In this document: one piece after another, positions 12,901-27,900 of the stretch | How the letters are laid out: the number at the start of each line of letters is the position of its first letter | Position numbering within the stretch: the stretch's first letter is position 1 | Origin: Apostichopus japonicus | Lineage: Eukaryota; Echinodermata; Holothuroidea; Aspidochirotida; Stichopodidae | Assembly: GCF_037975245.1 (NCBI RefSeq) | Contig: NC_092574.1 | Location: forward strand, 16,285,213-16,349,212 | Reading direction: 5' to 3' | DNA length: 64,000 nucleotides | Program-made: the position numbers and the translations under genes | The notes under the pieces: model-generated | Databases searched by the model: none | What the model was told of the DNA's origin: nothing | What the model saw: the letters and a program-made list of their open reading frames with translations, nothing else

Positions 12901-15900
12901 CTTTGCCATCAGTGTTTAGGGAATTACTTGTCAGGTGTGTAATCATTGCACCCATTCCAAGCCCTGAGACCGCCACTCAAGGTCTCCATCTGACGGACAA
13001 AGAATGTGCCTCAGTCAGAGTCTGACCCCTTTTGTGAAATACTGAAGGAGTTGAAGGCACACTCGGTTCATCACCCCTACTGCTGCATAGTCATAGTGAA
13101 AGAGTTTCTTTTGAAGCCCAGAAGAGAACCATAACTCATTTTCCCAATTCATAAACAAGAGTTAAATGCACAGCATAATCCATCAATAACAACAACACCG
13201 CACAGCAACAATTTTAGAATATGTCAAGATAATCTGGTTCTTGGTGTGACTTTGATCAGAGAATGTAAAGGTTGTGAGATGCACACTCTAACCCCTGTCC
13301 CTCCTACCACACATATATCCAGAGAGTACCGTGATGGAACAGAATGCCAAACCCAATGTTTAGAGCTACTGGTTGGAATTGCATCGTAAACATTTTTCCT
13401 GCTCCAAAAAATCTTTCATTCAAGATCACAGCTCACCACGAGAGATGCTTTAGAACTTTCAGAGGGTCTGTCTGCTCAAAACCAAATATCTTGAATGAAC
13501 CCTAGACCAGAAATACATTGACAGCAAAGTTTACAAAGGCACATTTTGCATTTGCAAAATTTCTTAGTTTGATGCATAACTTGTAGATGGTCATTAAATA
13601 TTAAAGTGGTTACAGCTTTAGCACATTCAAATGACCATTCTGGCTTCTCTAGAATATAATTTAGGCTATGCATGGGTAAACTTTTGGAGACCAAGGATCT
13701 TTTGTTTTTGCTAACAGGTACAAGCAATGGCCTTGTTATAACCTGAGTTAAAAGGAACAGATTAGCGATTGCCATCATAAATTTGACTGCTGCGTATAAA
13801 CTGCACGTCATTAAAAACGTGCAACTTGCAGTATTTAAGAAACCTGCAGGCAGGCTTACCCAAACATCCCACGTCTGTGGTATCCTGCGACCACTGTCCA
13901 TCACCTCTGCACCGTATAAAGTCTGAAGTGGGTGGGTCAATTCGGTATCCTGGATCCCTACAGCTGAGGTGACAGCTATCCTCAAACGATGGGTCCGCAT
14001 TGCAGTTTTCTGGTCTTTCTCGTATAAAAGAAGGCAACTCTAGACTGGGACATTGTTTCTCTAACAAAGACAAAGTGGAACAATTGATATCATTGTTATG
14101 AGGCACAAAAAAATAAACAGAAAGTCCATCCATGTTATGTTTATACTGACTAATTGTCTGTTACCTAAGCATTCAAAGTCATCTGCGCTCCAAGATCCAT
14201 CTGCCTGGCACGTGCTGACAGAGGCTCCACTTCCCTGGTAGCCATAAGGACAGGCCCAAAGACAAACTGCACCAAAGGATTCAGTCACTGACTGGCATCC
14301 GGACTTAATGGCTTGTGGTTTGTTCAATAGAGCAGGACATTGCACCGCTGAATGGAGAAAGAAATGGGGGAAGAGGATTTTGATAGTTACTATTTGTTGC
14401 AGCACTGAAGCAAACCAAAAGGAAAAAGATGGGAGTATTTCTCTTTGACCACTGAAATCCGGACAGACTACTCCTTGCCCTAATGAGGGTGAGATTTGGC
14501 CATTTTATGAGGTATGTATTGCATGTAAAGAAAACCAGATTGCTGCAGGATACTCTAAAAATTTATTCAAAATACAAAAAAAGAAAAACTCTTTTTTACA
14601 AATTTGTGAAACGTGCAAGCATTAACAAACCAACAATACCCTAGGCAACTTATAAAACTGACCAATAAGTATGAAGTGAGTGTCCTTTTCTTTGAAAAAA
14701 AAGAATAAAATAAAAAGTGGGATAGTAATGACCATGCGAGAGATTAACTTACGGGAACATCTCGGAGGAACACCGTCCCAAGTTGGGCGCGTGGACTGCA
14801 GAATGCAAGAAACTGTTTCTGGGCCGTCTAGTTCATATCCATTGTTACACTGGAAAGTACAGGTAGATCCTAAGTACTGTGTCTGACAGTCCAAGGAACC
14901 CCTGGCTGGTGCTTGTAAAGAACTACAACGATGTACTGCATAAAGAAAGGCAGACATGGAGGTGATAAATCTTTATCGTGATCCCGTAGAATCTCCAACA
15001 GGTATCTATACTTTGCAGCGTTCATATGTTTCCCACCATTACCATATGATAGTTAACATTCTAATAGTTCTCCGTTGCCAAATTACCAATAGCCACAAAC
15101 GCCCAGGTTGTAAGCATGCATGCATGTCACCAGGCTTGAAGTAGTATTAGTATAAGAGTATGAGTATGAGCAGGTTGGTATGAGTAGGAGTGAATGGCTG
15201 AATAGTAGTAGCTAATCTTGTATTAATGCCAGAACTGTATTCACAAAATGCAGCAAGTACTAGTACAAATCCAGGAGTATGAGCACTAGTAATACTCATG
15301 TTGGTATGAGTATGAGTGAATGGCTGAATAGTAGTAGTTAATCTTTTATTAATGCCAGAACTGTATTCTCAAAATGCAGCAGGTACTAGTAAAAATCCAG
15401 GAGTATGAGCAATAGTAATACTCATGTTGGTATGAGTATGAGTGAAAGGCTGAATAGTAGTAGTTAATCTTGTATTAATGCCAGAACTGTATTCACAAAA
15501 TGCAGCAAGTACTAGTACAAATCCATGAGTATGAGCACTAGTAATACTCATGTTGGTATGAGTATGAGTGAAAGGCTGAGTAGTAGTAGTTAATCTTTTA
15601 TTAATGCCAGAACTGTATTCTCAAAATGCAGCAGGTACTAGTACAAATCCAGGAGTATGAGCACTAGTAATACTCATGTTGGTATGAGTATGAGTGAATG
15701 GCTGAATAGTAGTAGTTAATCTTTTATTAATGCCAGAACTGTATTCACAAAATGCAGCAAGTACTAGTACAAATCCAGGAGTATGAGCACTAGTAATACT
15801 CATGTTGGTATGAGTATGAGTGAATGGCTGAATAGTAGTAGTTAATCTTTTATTAATGCCAGAACTGTATTCTCAAAATGCAGCAGGTACTAGTAAAAAT

Positions 15901-18900
15901 CCAGGAGTATGAGCAATAGTAATACTCATGTTGGTATGAGTATGAGTGAAAGGCTGAATAGTAGTAGTTAATCTTGTATTAATGCCAGAACTGTATTCAC
16001 AAAATGCAGCAAGTACTAGTACAAATCCAGGAGTATGAGCACTAGTAATACTCATGTTGGTATGAGTATGAGTGAAAGGCTGAGTAGTAGTAGTTAATCT
16101 TTTATTAATGCCAGAACTGTATTCTCAAAATGCAGCAGGTACTAGTACAAATCCAGGAGTATGAGCACTAGTAATACTCATGTTGGTATGAGTATGAGTG
16201 AATGGCTGAATAGTAGTAGTTAATCTTGTATTAATGCCAGAACTGTATTCTCAAAATGCAGCAGGTACTACTACAAATCCAGGAGTGTGAGCACTAGTAA
16301 TACTCTTGTTAGTATGAGTATGAGTGAATGGCTGAATAGTAGTAGTTAATCTTGTATTAATGCCAGAACTGTATTCTCAAAATGCAGCAGGTACTACTAC
16401 AAATCCAGGAGTATGAGCACTAGTAATACTCATGTTGGTATGAGTATGAGTGAAAGGCTGAGTAGTAGTAGTTAATCTTTTATTAATGCCAGAACTGTAT
16501 TCTCAAAATGCAGCAGGTACTAGTACAAATCTATGAGCACAGGTAACTATAACAGAGTATAAATTTAAACGTACAGACTCGACGATATAAGTCTGCATGG
16601 GAACAAACAAACTTTGTGAATTCTCCATCTGTGGTTTATATGCATTACAAGTTGGCAATTCTTGATTGTTGAATATAACACTGGCTTATCACTATATCTA
16701 GTATCCTGTAGGAATACCTCACATACCTAGTACAGTGACAGGTACAACACATCTGGCAAGTCACTATATCAAGTATCCTGTAGGAATACCTCACGTATCT
16801 AGCACACTAAGATGTATATCACATCTGGCCTGTCACTAAATCAAGTATCCTAAATGAATACCTCACATACCTAGTACACTAAGATGAATAGTACATCTGG
16901 CCTGTCACTATATCAAGTATCCTGTAGGAATACCTCACATATCTAGCACACTAAGATGTATATCACATCTGGCCTGTCACTAAATCAAGTATCCTAAATG
17001 AATACCTCACATACCTAGTACACTAAGATGAATAGTACATCTGGCCTGTCACTATATCAAGTATCCTGTAGGAATACCTCACATATCTAGCACACTAAGA
17101 TGTATATCACATCTGGCCTGTCACTATAGCAAGTCTCCTAAAGGTATACCTCACGTACCTAGTACAGTGACAAGTATATCACATCTGGCCTGTCACTATA
17201 TCAAGTATCCTAAATGAATACCTCACATATCTAGCACACTAAGATGAATAGTACATCTGGCCTGTCACTATATCAAGTATCCTGTAGGAATACCTCACAT
17301 ACCTAGTACAGTGACAAGTATATCACATCTGGCCTGGTTACCGGCATCATCCACAGCGGTGAATCTTATCACATGTGATCCTTCACCAAATCGTTCACCA
17401 CTAGCATGGCCAGATTGTCTATTATGTGAAGAATCAACAATAAATGTAAGTCACCCAATGTACCAAGATCTTTTCAACTCTTTGACGGGGAATGAAACAA
17501 GATGATTAATTGTACTCAAATGACTTCATGACGTGACCACCATCCCAGCAGGATTCATAGTTTGTTTCAGAATTTGACCAGATAGTCTCTTTTCATCTGT
17601 TTTGTGCTTTATTTCTTAAATGTAGTCTGTATAGGCCCCGAATTATAGCATGCTTTAATTGCTAGAAGTTTTCAAAAAAGTACTTCCTGGAGGTCTTTAG
17701 TTCTCTCCAAATTGTTCTCAGACATTAAAAATGAACACACAAGGTGTTTGAATGTCCCAGTGAGATAAATTTACTCCAGGGTGATATCAAAAAGAGTTTA
17801 AAACTTTTGACCAAAGGTAACTATATTTGAAATCTGGTGTATTCGGGGCCACTACAGCATACCTTCAACAGATATAACTATCACATGACATTTATCAAAG
17901 TTCCAAAAGTTGTAGCAATAATATTTGTATGACGACAGACTTAGTCGACGTATCACAAGTCCGAATTTATACTTACTTTTCAACAACCACTTGATCTGCA
18001 CCAGCATTGTCAGTTGCTTCAGGCACATCATAGTTAACGACCGCTTCAGTTGAGCCGCTCCCTGCATAAACCTGCAGATACCTTGGACATGCATCCCTGA
18101 AGCGTGGAGCCTGCTCATCTAAATCACAGAAACAAACATTAAATACAAGTTGATTTTGAAGGTAATTGCAGAATATGAGAAATAAAATATTGATTTTTTG
18201 GTCCTTTTCATAACCATCTTTTTTTCTTTTCATATACCTCTTATGAGGGCAGACTAGCCCCCTGCAATTATCAATACCTTATTTTGTTTTCTTGTGTTTT
18301 GCCCTTCAAACAATTTTTCTAAGCTCCAGTTGCTTACCAGTACAAACCACATTTCTTGGATTACTCCAGGTACCATCCTCTCCACATCTCTTGGAGTACG
18401 GTCCAGTTTGTCGGAAGCCATCATCACAAGTAAACTGGCATATTGAGCCATAGGGTAAGTTTGCGTCAGTAGAACAAGCATCTGGGCTAACAAGACCATT
18501 TACCAACTGGAAGTTAGCAGGACATTGTACAGCTGAAATGAATATGCACGCATTGTTTGAATAGATGCATAATTATTGTAAAGAAATCTACAATTAATAA
18601 ATAAATTAAATTCTAAATAATAATCACTGGGGGCAATTATCTCTGCGAAAAAAAAAACAAGGCAAACATTTCTTTGGCCGCAATTTATAACACATCTAAT
18701 TATGTACTTAACATGATATCATACCTCTGATTTATATTTTTGCATACCCTGACATGGACTGAATAATTGAAACTTGGATAAGAAAGTTTGATACCTTGAG
18801 ACAACAATGCAGCTTACCTCCACATATCAGATCACTTCCTGTCCAAGAACCGTCGGCCTTACATGTCCTTCTCATCTGTGAAAGACCCTCACTACTCTTG

Positions 18901-21900
18901 AAACCAACATTACAGACAAACTGACAAGTTGCCTGGTAATCGACTCGGGCTAACAAACATCCAGATATGTATCCATCGTGTATGACAGGTACATTACAGG
19001 TGTTGGCTGCAACAAGAAACAATAGGACAGAGAAAAGAGCCATGAGAAGCCATGAAGTCTGTCATTACTATATTAGAATACACAGCAAGAAAATCATGTT
19101 AATGTGGGGGGGGGGGGGGGTTCCATGGTCACTGGTTGAAGTATGGAGCGTTGTGGTCAATGGCTAAGGGCAACAGACTAGTGATCTAAGATTTGCAAGT
19201 TCCAGCAAGATTGTTACTTTGTTTTATTGGGCAAGGCATTATCTATTTGTTGCCTCACTTCACAAACCTAACTGGGGATGTGCAGAGTTAACTTGTAAAT
19301 TATATAGTTGCATGATCCTTTTTGCGGCTGCACTTGACGGGAAGTCCCCAGGGGAAAATTAGATGAAGCTAATATTAATACCCTGAGAGAAACTTTCAAT
19401 TCTTTGGGTTGTGTAGGTGTGACGTCAGTTATCTACGACCGGGTGTTAAATGTTGTAAAAATCTTGTGAGTAGACCATGGCCTTGATAAAGCCTGTAAGC
19501 ATTCATCTTTATAAAATTTAGCTTGAATGTCATGAAATGTGTCACTGCCAAACAGCAACAGGTGTAATATAGAATCAAAGACAACACACCAAGTAGTCAC
19601 CATTTGAAAAACCGATTGCCATGTGGTGTTCATAGAGATAACACCTATGAAGAGCTCTGCATGAGGTTTCCATAGAGACAGCACCTACAAAGAGCTCTGC
19701 ATGAAGTTTCCATACAGATAACACCTCTTTTTTTTTAGGAAACAAAGATTTGTAAGAAATTGCTCTTACAGGAAATAACAGGACTTCAGAAGGAGATAAG
19801 TTATTTCAGTATTCCAGATAATACTCACGTTCGCATTCTGTAGGTTCCTGATCCCAGTAACCTAGTGTAGAGGCACCAGTGTGAGCCAGACACTCCAAGA
19901 GTACCTCATCCTCTCCCCCAGATAGGTGGTAACCTTCATCACAGGTGTACCTACATATCGAACCTAGCACAGCGTAACTTGAACATGAACCCTGACCAGC
20001 CGTTAGCTCGGATTGGCCATGTTGTGGGGTCCCCACGGGTGGACATCTTGTTACTGAAATATGAGATCAGACAATTCATCCCTAAACACCTGCAGCAAAG
20101 AAGTATTGCATATCTAGGCATCAATCCAAGTTTTAGGTTTTGAAATAAACAAACCTAGCACTCACAGTGTCCCATTGTCAATGTCATATATACCTATATC
20201 TACATACTATGTTACCCATAGATGCCAAAATTTGTAATTTGCCCATGTTAATTACAAAATACTCACATCACATTATATCCATTTTTGGCAATATGTCAAA
20301 CAGACATTTCCAGTTAAACGGCATGATCTGTAATAGCTTTAGATCACCATTCGCTCACCTTGAATCTGTCCTTTGTTAAATTTCAGAAGCATACTAAACT
20401 GTGACAAAACACGATTTGAATTTGGGTTCCTAAAACCATTGGGGTATTGGAATATAGATCATGCTACCAAAGGTTGTCAGAAAGATTACATTCTATATGT
20501 TATCACGTATGGTTTACTATCTACTTGCAAGTCATGTCAACCCCTTCGCTGTTCAGTTCTTAAACCATCTGCGCTTCAGATGAGGACCAAGGAACTTTAA
20601 AGAGAGCCATGGCATCATCACAAACCTCTGACAGTCAGTTCAACCGTACAGAAATCTTCATTTCCTAGCTGATCTGAAGCTATATAGAGCAAAGAGTATG
20701 CCCCTTCAGTAAACATGGTTGTTCTCTCTTCTCCTTCTCCAACTGAGTTGATGCTCAATAATCTAATATCCACTGGAGGACTTACATCAGAAACCTGCAA
20801 GAAACAAGTCAACAATTAACTATCGATTCTCTAGTGATCATCAAGGCAGACCCCAAACAACTGCATGATTACTAATATCAAATTGGTGGGCCCTCTTGAC
20901 TGAGTGGATGCTTACTAATCTTAAAACCACTGGCAGGCTTTCATCACTTACCTGAAGAAAACAAGAAAAGCAGTTCATTATATCATTCACATCAAAACAG
21001 ATATAAACAAACACAATAGCTTATTTAAGATGGCATTTCTCTTGCTTCCTTAATTCTCTAAGCTGATATTTGCTGGTTAATCACACGGTATGCTGGAGTC
21101 CTCACACCGGACACCTAAAGGAAGCATTGCACCATGTCTCATGTGACATTTCTAATATCTACATCAAAGCAGAACCAAACAAGTGCAAAATTCCAGATAT
21201 TAAGATTGAGGTGCTCTGACTTACAGTCTACTCCAACGGTTAAGAAACAAGCATGCTTTACAACTGAACTATTGGGCTGGCAATAAATGACATCGGTAAC
21301 ATCGTAAATGACATCATTGATGCTGTACACTGATTAAGTTTTCAGACTGCACTTGCCCTTGGGTTCAATGTAGACTAACCAGGAGTTCCAAAAGGGACTA
21401 CAAGCGGGTCATGGCTTACCCCAACCCCCCTCCCCCTTTTCACAGAAGCATTATCTCTTAGCAGTGTTTAACCTCCACCTTAAATTTTCTATTTTCCAAC
21501 AGAAACAATGAGAGATATTCTAGTAAATGAATATTTTGCTGTGTCATTTTTCAAGGTACAAAATTTCATGCACTGCGATTCATTCACCTGAAGAGGTTCC
21601 CATGGAAAGCTTGAAACAACAAAATCATTTCTGGGTTCAGCAAATTCTGTGATTGGATCTGGACAATCGATCACTGGAGCTGTCACATCTGAAAATACAA
21701 ATAAATGAATTTTCACATTCATGCAGAGCAGCAATAAACATGCATAGACTGAATCTAACAAAACAACCTTTGTCCTTTGTAGACAGACTTTATTGCTTAT
21801 GTACCACATATATAAAACTGAAAATGGATCACTAGTTTTGTTGATAGCAATGCCCTTGCACAAAACATATAAAATAGCGTTCATGTTGATGACAAAGACC

Positions 21901-24900
21901 TATTTCTGGATATCTAGGCTGTTTATCTGTAAAACACAAAATGGTAAATTTCAATGTTAACGGCCACAGAGAAAAGCAGGGGAAATTTCTTTATTTTAAA
22001 ACATGCTACAATCATTATCATAAGTTAGATATCATATTCTTTTCCAAAAAGTTAACCATTTTCAAAATTACGATACTGAAGGTTGTCAAAGGATATAGGT
22101 TTGTGTTTTACCTTCACAGCTAAGGGGGATGCCATCCCAGATACCACTGATTAGACAGTTTCGGTTTATTGTGCCGAATGGATTGTAGCCATCTTCGCAG
22201 GCACCAGAGCATACAGTCTGGTACACCTGAGGTGTTGTTAAATCTGTAGGGAGTCCTTCATAGATGCAACCTTGGATGAGACCATGTTCAGGGGCATCAT
22301 AGGGAACACACTGTACAGCTAGTTAACAAAATAAATAAAAGCATAAGAAACAACTGACAATTCTTCCATTAAGACTGTTTATATTCTACAGTTATATAAC
22401 CGGATCTGAGAAATCTTTGGATGACTGAAAGGCTAAAACAGGCTTTATATCAGGTAAAGGGACGACAGCACCAAAGATGGGGGGGGGGGGGAGACTACTG
22501 CAACAGGGCTTGGGGTCAATTAGAGAGCCTGGAAAATTCTGGGATATCAAATAAGTCATTCTGATGTTCACAATAACAGTTAAGGTAAGTGAAAAGTGGA
22601 CCTGATGATCAACAGAACTGGACCTAATGACACTTGACCTAGTTCTCTCCGGCAATGCCAAGGACTGCAAGCCTTTGCAGTAAATGTTTGTTGCTACGAG
22701 CAGTGTGTCAATCTACTATGATTCATGATATTTCTTGATCAGTAGTATCTAAAATGGATTCTGAAATGGCCAGAGTATAAATCCACGAGAGCTGTCATGA
22801 CTAAACTGGTAACTAAGTTAGAACATGGAAACGGACTTGCCACAAGTCTGGCCGACAGTCGTCACTACTGACAGAGCCAACTTTCCAAAAGACATTTCAC
22901 TCCCAACAAAATATAACGCATCAAAATTCAACAAATTTTATCATGAGACGGACATAGCAACCATCTGTACATACCAAAAGTTTGTTTCTTTCTGCTGACA
23001 TGAAGATATTTTACTTACGATCACAGACAGTGACAGCGGTTCCTTCCCATATAGATGTCCCATCATCATTGGTTTGACAGGTGACCTCTGACCCTCTGGT
23101 AGGCATATAGCCGTGATTGCACCCCAACAGGCAAGTCGAGCCAAAAGGAATCTTCTGGAATGGGCAACGATTCTTATATCCGTTCACGGGTACGGGCACA
23201 GCTGAGCTGTCACAGGTAATGACTAGCAATTTAGAACAGAAACCAAATTGATCATCAGTTTTGTAAGTCTTAAAAAATTATTTCCAGATGTTGAAAAAAA
23301 GAGAAACAAAACAGCATTTAACTTGATGACTATGGGCAATAAAAATGAGTTCTGATATGCTATATATCAGAGTAGCAGATAATTGATATACAACAATACA
23401 TTGTACTCCACAATACCAATTTGAGTAATTTCTTCAACAGACTTTGCGGCTTGTCAATCGAAGTGACTGAACTACCTAGTCTAGTACACAGTTTGTTACG
23501 TCAGCTCCACATGAGTAAAGCAAAATGTCAAATGAAAATGGAAAAAGTATGGCTTTTGGGATGTCAGATAACATGTTTAAATTGCAATACGGTATTCCTT
23601 CTCATCGAAACTATGTTTGAAATTCAATCTTTGGTGCCCGCTGGTGCATTTCAAGCTACCAATGGCATTTCTTGATAGGCTATTCCAGTTATATAGACAA
23701 TGTAGTAAGGATTGGACTGAGGAGCTAATATTATCATCAAATTTAACACTAAGATCATTATTAAAGGCACATTCCAGTAAGTAATTTTATTATTTGATGC
23801 ATTATGAACCTAGGCTTACAACTAAATACACTGAGCTTAAGACTTATTATTACAATATGAATCAACTTCTTTGGATTAACACATCATTTATTTACAAATG
23901 GCTATTTGCAGCTCACGTGACTTCAAATAGTCAAAGTTTACTATTCCATATTTTTAATAAATACTCTTGAAGATAAGACATATTATCCAGGAGATAAAAA
24001 GTATTCAAGTGGGCTGAGCAGATGAATTTTTCTCATCAAAACTTTTCATGCAGACTTGCAACTGTTTCACAGTGCAAGTCACAGGAAAAGAATGATCAGA
24101 CCAAGGCACTGGATCTGGCCAGATAGAGCTGGCTAGACCGGCTGCCCTTGGCAGGCTACGTTATAGTTGGTGGTATTTTTTTTTGTGAGTTGAGCGCCGA
24201 TGGCGCTGGAAAATGCATAAGTAATTTGTCCAGAAGGTAGGAGTTCCCGATGTAAGTTAGTTGATGAGGCATCGTTACGAAAAACCACCATCCTCCGGCG
24301 CCATTAGAGCAGGGCACTGTGTAATATTCATCCAGTTATGGTAATGAATGTTGAAGCAAAGTTTTTAAATGATTAAGCATTATGATCGCCAAATATCATA
24401 ATGAAAAAGAAAAAGAAAAAAAATGCCATCACTAACTTTGACATCTTGGAAAACTGCCGCTCCACCTGCCGTTGTTGTCGCATGTGAGACTCTCGGGGCC
24501 GACTAATATGTGTCCTTCTTCACATTCATACTCACACGATGTCCCCGCAGGGACATTCCCAATCAACGGACACTCTCCTTCGTTACCTATCCTGGCATGT
24601 GCGGGAATGTAGAGGCTGGGACAAGTAGCCGCTGAACAATAAAGAGTGGGGGGGGGGGGAAGAAATTTAACAGCAGGATTAAACAGCCATGTTTCAAAAG
24701 GGAAAACTTCCAACGACAAATAAGACATGTTCTTTGAGATTATCTATATAAGATATGCAAGAAACAGCTTCATGATGTTAAAAACTTACATATTATAAAA
24801 TCAAATTGCATTGTAAACATTAACAATTAATGACTAAAACCAGTTGTAATGAAAAACCAAATCAAAAGTTGAATCAAGTATGTAAACTAATATTAACAAG

Positions 24901-27900
24901 TTTCTGAAAAACAGAAAATCTTTCTTGGGTGACATTGACAAAAAGCACCAGAACATTAGAAAGGAAGGAGAACGAGAAAGCCATTGGGATTATTGTGATT
25001 CCTTGCCAATTGAGATTATAATCCCAAGCTTTCGTCATTGTTGATTAAATTGATCAGCAAGGTTCTTTCACTGACATGTGGACCTACCCACTAAATATGT
25101 TAACTTACCATGTTTACAAGCTACTTTAGAAAAAATCAACTCAAGTTCTGCCCTCTAATAAATGTGCATAATATCACATTGAACATACATTATCAAGTCT
25201 ACCAAAACCTTCACACAAAGTATAATTCAATTCTGAAAATGTTAACATTTGAAGCTGTGACCTTATTAATATTCTTGAGATAAGCACCAAAATCAATAGG
25301 GCTCTTCTACTCACTATGGCACATACATGTACCAAGTATGACTTCAATCCAACTTGACGTTGTTCAGTTACCATGTTTACAAGCTATTTTAGTGAAAATC
25401 AACTGAAGCCCAGCCCCCTAATAAATATGCATGATATCAACTTGAACATAATTCGCCATGTTCCAGCTATCTACCAACATGTTAATACCAAGTATAAATA
25501 AATTCTGACTTTTTGTTGCAGCCTTATAAGCATTTGAAGATTTTTACCTTTTACCCCATGACCTCACTATTCTTCATGAGACTAGTTCAACCAATTATGC
25601 ATAACAGAAAATACCGATTATTTTTTTCATAATCTTACCTATTCCGATTATTTGAAAATGTAAAAATATCTTGTATATACGAAATCGGCAATAAAGTTTG
25701 ACAGAAACAATTATTGTTGTGATTTTCCCCTGTTTCCTTTTGTTTTGTTGATACAAGGCTCTAAGGTATCATTTTGTATGTACCAAATTACCTCTGGAGT
25801 TTCTCGGAAAGAATTTTTTTTTTTTTTTTTTTTATAATTTCCAAAATACGGAAATATGACATCCTACCAAATCAGCACTGTGCTAAGCGAATGGCCTAAC
25901 CACCTCGACGTGAATGTCACCTGTTAATGGCTTGAAACGGGCTAAGAATAGTTACTCAAAATATCCATCTCAAAAAGTATATCAGACAAACCATCCATCT
26001 TCAATCTTTACCAAAGTGTAAATTTTAATGACATATTGCCTTCATTCAGACATTATTTTGTACTTATTTTCAGTATTATACCGTTTATGAACAAATAGAA
26101 ATGTTACGAACTTGAAGTTAAACATACCTATTCGTTACCTATTTAACTCCATTCAGGTTCAATTAGAAAATGTAAGCTTAGGCCAATCAAACTGAATAGC
26201 AAATTGTACCATCGTAACTTGTTTAAAATTACTCTAAAATGTAATACCAGACTGATGTAAAGAAATAATAACAACTAGAAACTACTCCAATATAAAATAT
26301 AACATTCCCTCTATAAGACATATCACTTACAGAACCTTCCGAACAAATGCCGATTTCCAGCAAATTGAAAGTTGTAAAGTAAGCAAACGCATGTAACAAT
26401 TAATTTTACACATACACCTGATATAACAAGGGCAATTTTCTTATATTTCTTTTTCGCACTCATAATTGTGCTTTAGAAGGGCTTTTTAGCACTTGGGAGG
26501 GCGAATCGCCCATCGCCCCCGCTTATTTCCGACCCTGCCAAGCACATTTGTTAATTTGTGAAATTGATATTGCTGCTATGCTTACTGTGCCAAGAAATTT
26601 GAAGTCACTAACTATGAGGGAAGCAAAATCGGCGACCCTGGCAGCGTAAATTGATAAAAGTATACACTGTGAAAGACGTATAGAGGGTGTCTTATTTTAA
26701 CTTTTTGTAGTAAAAGAACAAACCTAATACATCAGTTGATATTTTCAACTTCCATATGTTTTTGAATAATGATATTTTCACCTTCCATATGTTTTTGAAT
26801 AATCGGTATGACATAACTGGTATTCCACGTTATTTTTACCGACTCCGATTATGTTCCGATTATGCAATATTCGTACCAATTCCGATTAGGTTAATCGTTT
26901 GAACACTACATGAGACGAGCACCAATATCGATAGGGTTCTTCTACTCAGTATGTACTCAGTACTATGTTCTTCTACTCAGTATGTACTCAGTACTCAGTA
27001 CTATGTACTCAGTATGACTTAAATTATCCAACATGCCATTGTTGAGTTATTGTGTTTATGAGCTAAGGGCATCACATACACACACACCCACAACCACCAT
27101 TGCATAGATTCCTTTAGCCTTCGGGCAAGGGATCAAGAAGGAAAGAAGTACTTACGTTCACAAGTAGTTTCCTCACCATCCCAGTAACCTACTAGTTCTC
27201 CTGCATAGGCCAGACAATGACGGGAGTAACTACCAACCCTCTGGAAACCTTCGTCACATTCAAAGTAACACCAAGAGGCATAACTGGTCGGGCACGAGGA
27301 GGCATCGTTGCGAAAACCACCATGCTCAGGTGCCATTAGGGCAGGGCACTGAACGGCTACAATTGAAATAAAAACACAAAAGAAAATAAGCTCTTTGTAT
27401 GCTACTTTTCACGGCATCAAACGAATGATGTAACATGAAATATTAAGACTGGTGATATAGTAATTATGACACTTAATTTGTTAAATGACTTTGTTTTCTG
27501 AAATCATATCAAGATCATATAGATTTACTGAAATGTAGATAGCTAATTTAAGTTCTCCACAGATCAAAAAATTTCCAACCGGCTACAGAGAGACCTGGAT
27601 TGGCGGAAAGGATTCTACATTAGAATTGCATGGGCATCTGTTATTATAGTACTTACTGTTAGTAATATACAAACAAACTGCAGAAAGAAATCTGTTGTGT
27701 CATACCAGTGCACACAGGCCTTGTGGCATTCCACCGGCCTTTTGGTGGGTCACCATGACGCTCGCAGGTCAAGGTTGTTTCACCGCTTATGACACTCCCA
27801 GCAGCACATTGTATGGTACAAGTTGAACCAAAGCTAAATCCGGTTGGACAGTGGACTAGCTGTGTATGGCTCCCATATAGACCGTCACATTGAATGACTG

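Noticed and set aside
13476-14000. 174-codon minus-strand frame
   Set aside because: Overlaps sushi exon 22 in a different frame and runs on into intron; the CCP frame is the real one.
15369-16055. Three near-identical 60-codon minus-strand frames
   Set aside because: Caused by the 252-bp period of a minisatellite; no splice sites or domain.
15165-17328. CRISPR-like look of regularly spaced repeats
   Set aside because: No unique spacers between repeats and a eukaryotic context; these are ordinary tandem arrays.
17311-17505. 64-codon plus-strand frame
   Set aside because: Shadow of the minus-strand HYR exon 19, which carries the recognisable domain.
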